Source: Bacteroidales bacterium
GTDB lineage: Bacteria; Bacteroidota; Bacteroidia; Bacteroidales; UBA932
Assembly: GCA_017483985.1 (NCBI GenBank)
Contig: JAFUUB010000043.1
Span: 1-43,855, forward strand
Direction of reading: 5' to 3'
Length of the DNA: 43,855 bases
In this document: in pieces, positions 40,899 to 43,855 of the stretch
Position numbering within the stretch: the first letter of the stretch is position 1
How the letters are laid out: the number at the start of each line of letters is the position of its first letter
Notes under the pieces: generated by a model
The model's database searches: none
Seen by the model: only the letters and a program-made list of their open reading frames with translations
Told to the model about the DNA's origin: nothing
Translations under genes and position numbers: made by a program

Positions 40899-42581
40899 AT
40901 GCAAGATTTGTTTTTCGGAACGGGCATCGCCCATTCGATCCTGCTGTTCGCCGTCGTGATCGGCCTCGGCCTGTACCTGGGCCGTTTCAAGGTCAAAGGC
41001 GTCAGCATCGGCTCGACCTGGATCCTGTTTGTCGGCATCCTGCTGAGCCATTTCGGCCTGAGGGCCAATCCGACCGTTCTGTCCTTCGTCAAGGATTTCG
41101 GCCTGATCCTCTTCGTCTTTTCCATCGGCCTGCAGGTCGGTCCCGGTTTCTTCCATTCGTTCAAGAAGGGGGGCGTCGTAATGAACGTCCTCGCCGTCAG
41201 CCTGGTGCTGCTGGCCGTTGCGGTCACGTATGTGATCCACCTGGTGACCGGCGAGAGCCTGTCCACGATGACCGGTGTCATGTCCGGTGCCGTGACCAAT
41301 ACGCCCGGACTGGGTGCCGCCCAGCAGACCCTGCAGGATGCGACGGTGGCCGCCGGTGGAACGGCCGAGGCGGCAGCCTCCGCGTCAGCCGGCCTGGCTT
41401 CGGCCTATGCCGTGGCCTATCCGCTCGGCGTACTGGGTGTCATCTTCCTGATCATCCTGTTCAAGGGTGTGCTGAAAGTGGACCTCGACAAGGAAAAGAA
41501 ACAGCTGGATAAGGAAGGGGATGCCGGCGAAGGCGCCCGCCGGATGCATTGCGAAGTGGAGAATCCGGCGATTTTCGGCAAGACCCTCAAGGAGGTGATC
41601 GGAGACATGGGACAGCGGTTCGTGATCTCCCGGATCATGAAGAACGGCGAGATCCTCGTCCCGGGCCCCGAGACCGTGTTCGAGCAAGGCGACAAGGTGC
41701 TGATCGTGACCACCCAGCAGAATGTGGATTCCGTCCGCATCATCTTCGGTGAGGAAATCCAGATGCACCAGCAGGACTGGGACCGCCTGGACGACCACAT
41801 GGTGACCCGCCGGCTGGACATCACCAAATCCAACCTGACCGGCAAGCACCTGAGCGAACTGGGCATCCGCCGCAACTACAACGTGACCGTGACCCGCGTC
41901 ATCCGTGCCGGTGTCGAACTGGTTGCCCGTCCCAACCTGGTCCTCCAGATGGGCGATTCCATCCAGGTCGTGGGTACGGAAGCCAATATCAATGACGTCG
42001 CCGGGATCGTCGGCAACAAGCCGGAGACCCTCAGCAAGCCGAACCTGGTCCCGATCTTCCTGGGCATTGCCCTCGGCGTGATTTTCGGCAGCCTGCCGAT
42101 CCGTTTCCCGGGCATCCCCCAGCCGGTGAAACTCGGTCTGGCCGGCGGCCCGCTGATCATCGCGATCCTGCTGGGCTATTTCGGCCCGAAGTGGAAAATT
42201 ACGACCTATACGACCCTGAGTGCCAACATGATGATCCGGGAGATCGGCATCTCCCTGTTCATGGCGGCCGTCGGTATCGGCGCCGGTGAGAACTTCGTTT
42301 CGTCCATCCTCGGCGGCGGTTACTGGTGGATCCTGTACGGCGCCCTGATCACCCTGATCCCGGTGGCGACGATCTTTCTGGTCGCCCGCCTGGCGTGCAA
42401 GCTGAACTTCTACCAGATCTGCGGCCTGATCTCCGGCGGTACGACGGATCCGGCCGTGCTCGCCTTCGCCCAGGGCATGTACGGTACCGACTATACCTCC
42501 GTCAACTATGCGACGGTCTACCCGCTGTCGATGTTCATGCGCGTGCTGGTGGCCCAGCTGCTGATCCTGTTCGCATTGTAA
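40899..42581 (+). CDS. AspT/YidE-type transporter with paired TrkA-C domains
   Basis: A 560-residue inner-membrane protein. About five helices come first, including the GAVTNTPGLGAAQQTL motif of the aspartate:alanine exchanger family. Two TrkA-C (RCK_C) domains occupy about residues 210-370 (HCEVENPAIFGKTLKEVIGD; LTGKHLSELGIRRNYNVTVTRVIRAG), and a second half of five helices has the matching SGGTTDPAVLAFAQ motif. Such proteins exchange amino acids or dicarboxylates; the E. coli homologues YidE and YbjL are of uncertain substrate. The ATG at 40899 lies 1 base after the thioesterase stop. Confidence 0.9.
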   Translation: MQDLFFGTGIAHSILLFAVVIGLGLYLGRFKVKGVSIGSTWILFVGILLSHFGLRANPTVLSFVKDFGLILFVFSIGLQVGPGFFHSFKKGGVVMNVLAVSLVLLAVAVTYVIHLVTGESLSTMTGVMSGAVTNTPGLGAAQQTLQDATVAAGGTAEAAASASAGLASAYAVAYPLGVLGVIFLIILFKGVLKVDLDKEKKQLDKEGDAGEGARRMHCEVENPAIFGKTLKEVIGDMGQRFVISRIMKNGEILVPGPETVFEQGDKVLIVTTQQNVDSVRIIFGEEIQMHQQDWDRLDDHMVTRRLDITKSNLTGKHLSELGIRRNYNVTVTRVIRAGVELVARPNLVLQMGDSIQVVGTEANINDVAGIVGNKPETLSKPNLVPIFLGIALGVIFGSLPIRFPGIPQPVKLGLAGGPLIIAILLGYFGPKWKITTYTTLSANMMIREIGISLFMAAVGIGAGENFVSSILGGGYWWILYGALITLIPVATIFLVARLACKLNFYQICGLISGGTTDPAVLAFAQGMYGTDYTSVNYATVYPLSMFMRVLVAQLLILFAL

Positions 42582-43168
42582 TGGCCCTGGTGTATCCTCC
42601 CTATCCGGCACCCCTGCTGCCGCGTCCGACGGTGGACCATCCTTCGCCGGCCTCGACCGCGGGCCTGGAACTGTTCCCCGTCGTGGACCCGCAGGGGATT
42701 GTCATCGGCCAGACGCCCCGCGGCTACGCCCATGGCGGCTCCCGGCTGCTCCATCCGGTCGTCCACCTGCACATCCTGAACCGCCTCGGGCAGCTGTACC
42801 TGCAGCGCCGGGCCCTGGACAAAGACCTGCTTCCGGGCTACTGGGACACGGCCGTCGGCGGCCATGTCATCTATGGCGAATCCATCGAGGAAGCCCTGTT
42901 CCGGGAAGCGGACGAGGAACTCCATTTCCAGGATTTCAACCCCGTGGCCCTGGATACCTATGTCTACGAGGGCATCCGTGAGGAGGAGCTGGTCCATGTC
43001 TTTGCCTGCGTCGGGGATTTCCATCCCCGTCCGGATGGCGTGGAGGTCATTGCAGGCCGTTTCTGGGATTTCAAAGAAATTGAAGATAATTTGGGAAAGT
43101 CCGTCTTAACTCCTAACTTTGAGCAAGAGTTCGCCCGCATCCGCGGGGCCCTCGAATCCCTGCTTTAA
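42581..43168 (+). CDS. Nudix hydrolase
   Basis: A 195-residue protein whose Nudix box (GHVIYGESIEEALFREADEE, starting at residue 94) has the metal-binding Glu residues, with His in place of the usual Gly near its end. The VVHLHILNRLGQLYLQRRALDKD and GYWDTAVGGH segments are like the YfcD and isopentenyl diphosphate isomerase-like branch. It would split a nucleoside diphosphate or similar compound; the substrate is not set. The ATG overlaps the transporter stop by one base (TAATG), and the glycosyltransferase follows 10 bases after its stop. Confidence 0.9.
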   Translation: MALVYPPYPAPLLPRPTVDHPSPASTAGLELFPVVDPQGIVIGQTPRGYAHGGSRLLHPVVHLHILNRLGQLYLQRRALDKDLLPGYWDTAVGGHVIYGESIEEALFREADEELHFQDFNPVALDTYVYEGIREEELVHVFACVGDFHPRPDGVEVIAGRFWDFKEIEDNLGKSVLTPNFEQEFARIRGALESLL

Positions 43169-43178
43169 ACGAAGGAAA

Positions 43179-43855
43179 ATGAAGGACATCACCCTTATCA
43201 CCGGCCGCGTTCCCAGGACCTCTGCAGCCCTGAAGGAGCTGGCGGCGGAAGCGACCGGGACCTACCTCCTCATCAATACGAAAAATGTGGATTACGACCT
43301 TGGCTATCTCGCACTCGAGCGGTTCGCCGAGGTCGCTGCCGATACCGGTGCCGACCTGGTCTATGCCGACCACTACGACCGCCTGGCCGACGGGACGGTC
43401 CGCAGGCATCCCCTGATCGACTGCCAAGCAGGCGCGCTGCGCGACGACTTCGATTTCGGCGCCCTGTGGCTGGTCCGTACGGCGGCCCTGAAAGCCCTGG
43501 ACCTTCCGGACGGCCTGCGTTTCGGAGCCCTCTATGACCTGCGGCTCCGGCTGGACAACATCTTCCACATCAAGGAATTCCTGTATACCGAATTCGAGCC
43601 GGACCTCCGTGCCTCCGGCCAGAAACAGTTCGATTATGTGGACCCGCGCAACCGCGAGGTCCAGATCGAGATGGAACAGGTCTGCACGGACTACCTCCGC
43701 CGGACCGGCGCCTTGCTGGAAGGCCCGTGCCGGCCGCTCGCCCCTTGCAGCGGGTCTTTCCCCGTGACGGCCTCCGTCGTGATTCCGGTCCTGAACCGGG
43801 TCCGCACCGTCGGCGATGCGGTCCGCAGCGCCCTGGACCAGCAGACGGATTTCCC
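43179..43855 (+). CDS. Family 2 glycosyltransferase, 3' end cut off by the window
   Basis: The frame opens at the ATG at 43179, preceded by an AAGGA stretch, and runs past the last base, giving 225 codons. The first 190 or so residues (ITLITGRVPRTSAALKEL; TYLLINTKNVDYDLGYLAL; ADLVYADHYDRLADGTVRRHP) look like a partial or diverged GT-A fold, and a standard family 2 start appears near residue 198 (ASVVIPVLNRVRTVGDAV). It may therefore carry two sugar-transfer-like modules; the rest is beyond the window. It is the fourth gene of the thioesterase run and probably works on surface glycans. Confidence 0.75.
   Translation, partial: MKDITLITGRVPRTSAALKELAAEATGTYLLINTKNVDYDLGYLALERFAEVAADTGADLVYADHYDRLADGTVRRHPLIDCQAGALRDDFDFGALWLVRTAALKALDLPDGLRFGALYDLRLRLDNIFHIKEFLYTEFEPDLRASGQKQFDYVDPRNREVQIEMEQVCTDYLRRTGALLEGPCRPLAPCSGSFPVTASVVIPVLNRVRTVGDAVRSALDQQTDF

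Overview
This window is GC-rich chromosomal DNA from a member of the Bacteroidota, most likely the order Bacteroidales. Three things point there: many promoters fit the Bacteroidota sigma pattern TTTG/TTG-N19-20-TAnnTTTG; several families are lineage-typical (the Bacteroidetes-type RNA polymerase omega, NigD-like and DUF4837 lipoproteins, an HU-CCDC81 domain protein); and the tRNA genes do not encode CCA. The window is mostly core housekeeping sequence with one compact accessory block. I cannot name the genus.

Layout. (1) 1-9.1 kb: a PPP-type phosphatase (partial at the window start), then a minus-strand Fur-family regulator plus NigD-like lipoprotein divergent from trxB-bamD-rpoZ-recN. Facing recN is a minus-strand unit pdxJ / membrane-anchored OmpH / LysM-periplasmic-binding fusion. 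pdxJ carries an apparent one-base frameshift. (2) 9.1-18.2 kb: nadK-uppS-bamA-ompH, then gdhA, then an SLC13-type anion transporter with an OprO/P-like porin, with three clear hairpin terminators. (3) 18.2-23.2 kb, minus strand: a tRNA-Glu/rpsT/tRNA-Pro unit, and an envelope and isoprenoid unit (M23 peptidase, dxr, rseP, DUF4837 lipoprotein). (4) 23.2-28.9 kb: ruvX-def-phosphohexomutase-M23/LysM peptidase, a degenerate 19-bp tandem repeat, an HU-CCDC81 membrane protein, tRNA-Asn and two small membrane or lipoprotein genes. (5) 28.9-35.2 kb, minus strand: a seven-gene, tightly overlapping efflux operon (TetR, TolC-like channel, lipoprotein membrane-fusion protein, two ABC ATPases, two ABC-2 permeases). 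It resembles the YbhGFSR system with its CecR regulator, but with the ATPase split in two. (6) 35.2-43.9 kb: a 53-bp near-perfect palindrome, two tandem paralogous secreted esterases, then cytidylate-kinase-like, RsiV-like lipoprotein, acyl-ACP thioesterase, AspT-type transporter, Nudix hydrolase and the start of a family 2 glycosyltransferase.

How the genes work together. Much of the window serves the cell envelope: outer-membrane protein assembly (bamA, bamD, two OmpH/Skp chaperones), peptidoglycan handling (two M23 enzymes, LysM proteins), undecaprenyl and isoprenoid supply (uppS, dxr) and envelope proteolysis (rseP). The clearest candidates for follow-up are the 19-bp repeat whose central units differ only by transitions, the long palindrome, the paired inverted-repeat operators in front of the TetR efflux operon, the pdxJ frameshift and the small lipoprotein with an LptM-like motif. 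I found no CRISPR array, prophage, insertion sequence or recognisable defence system.
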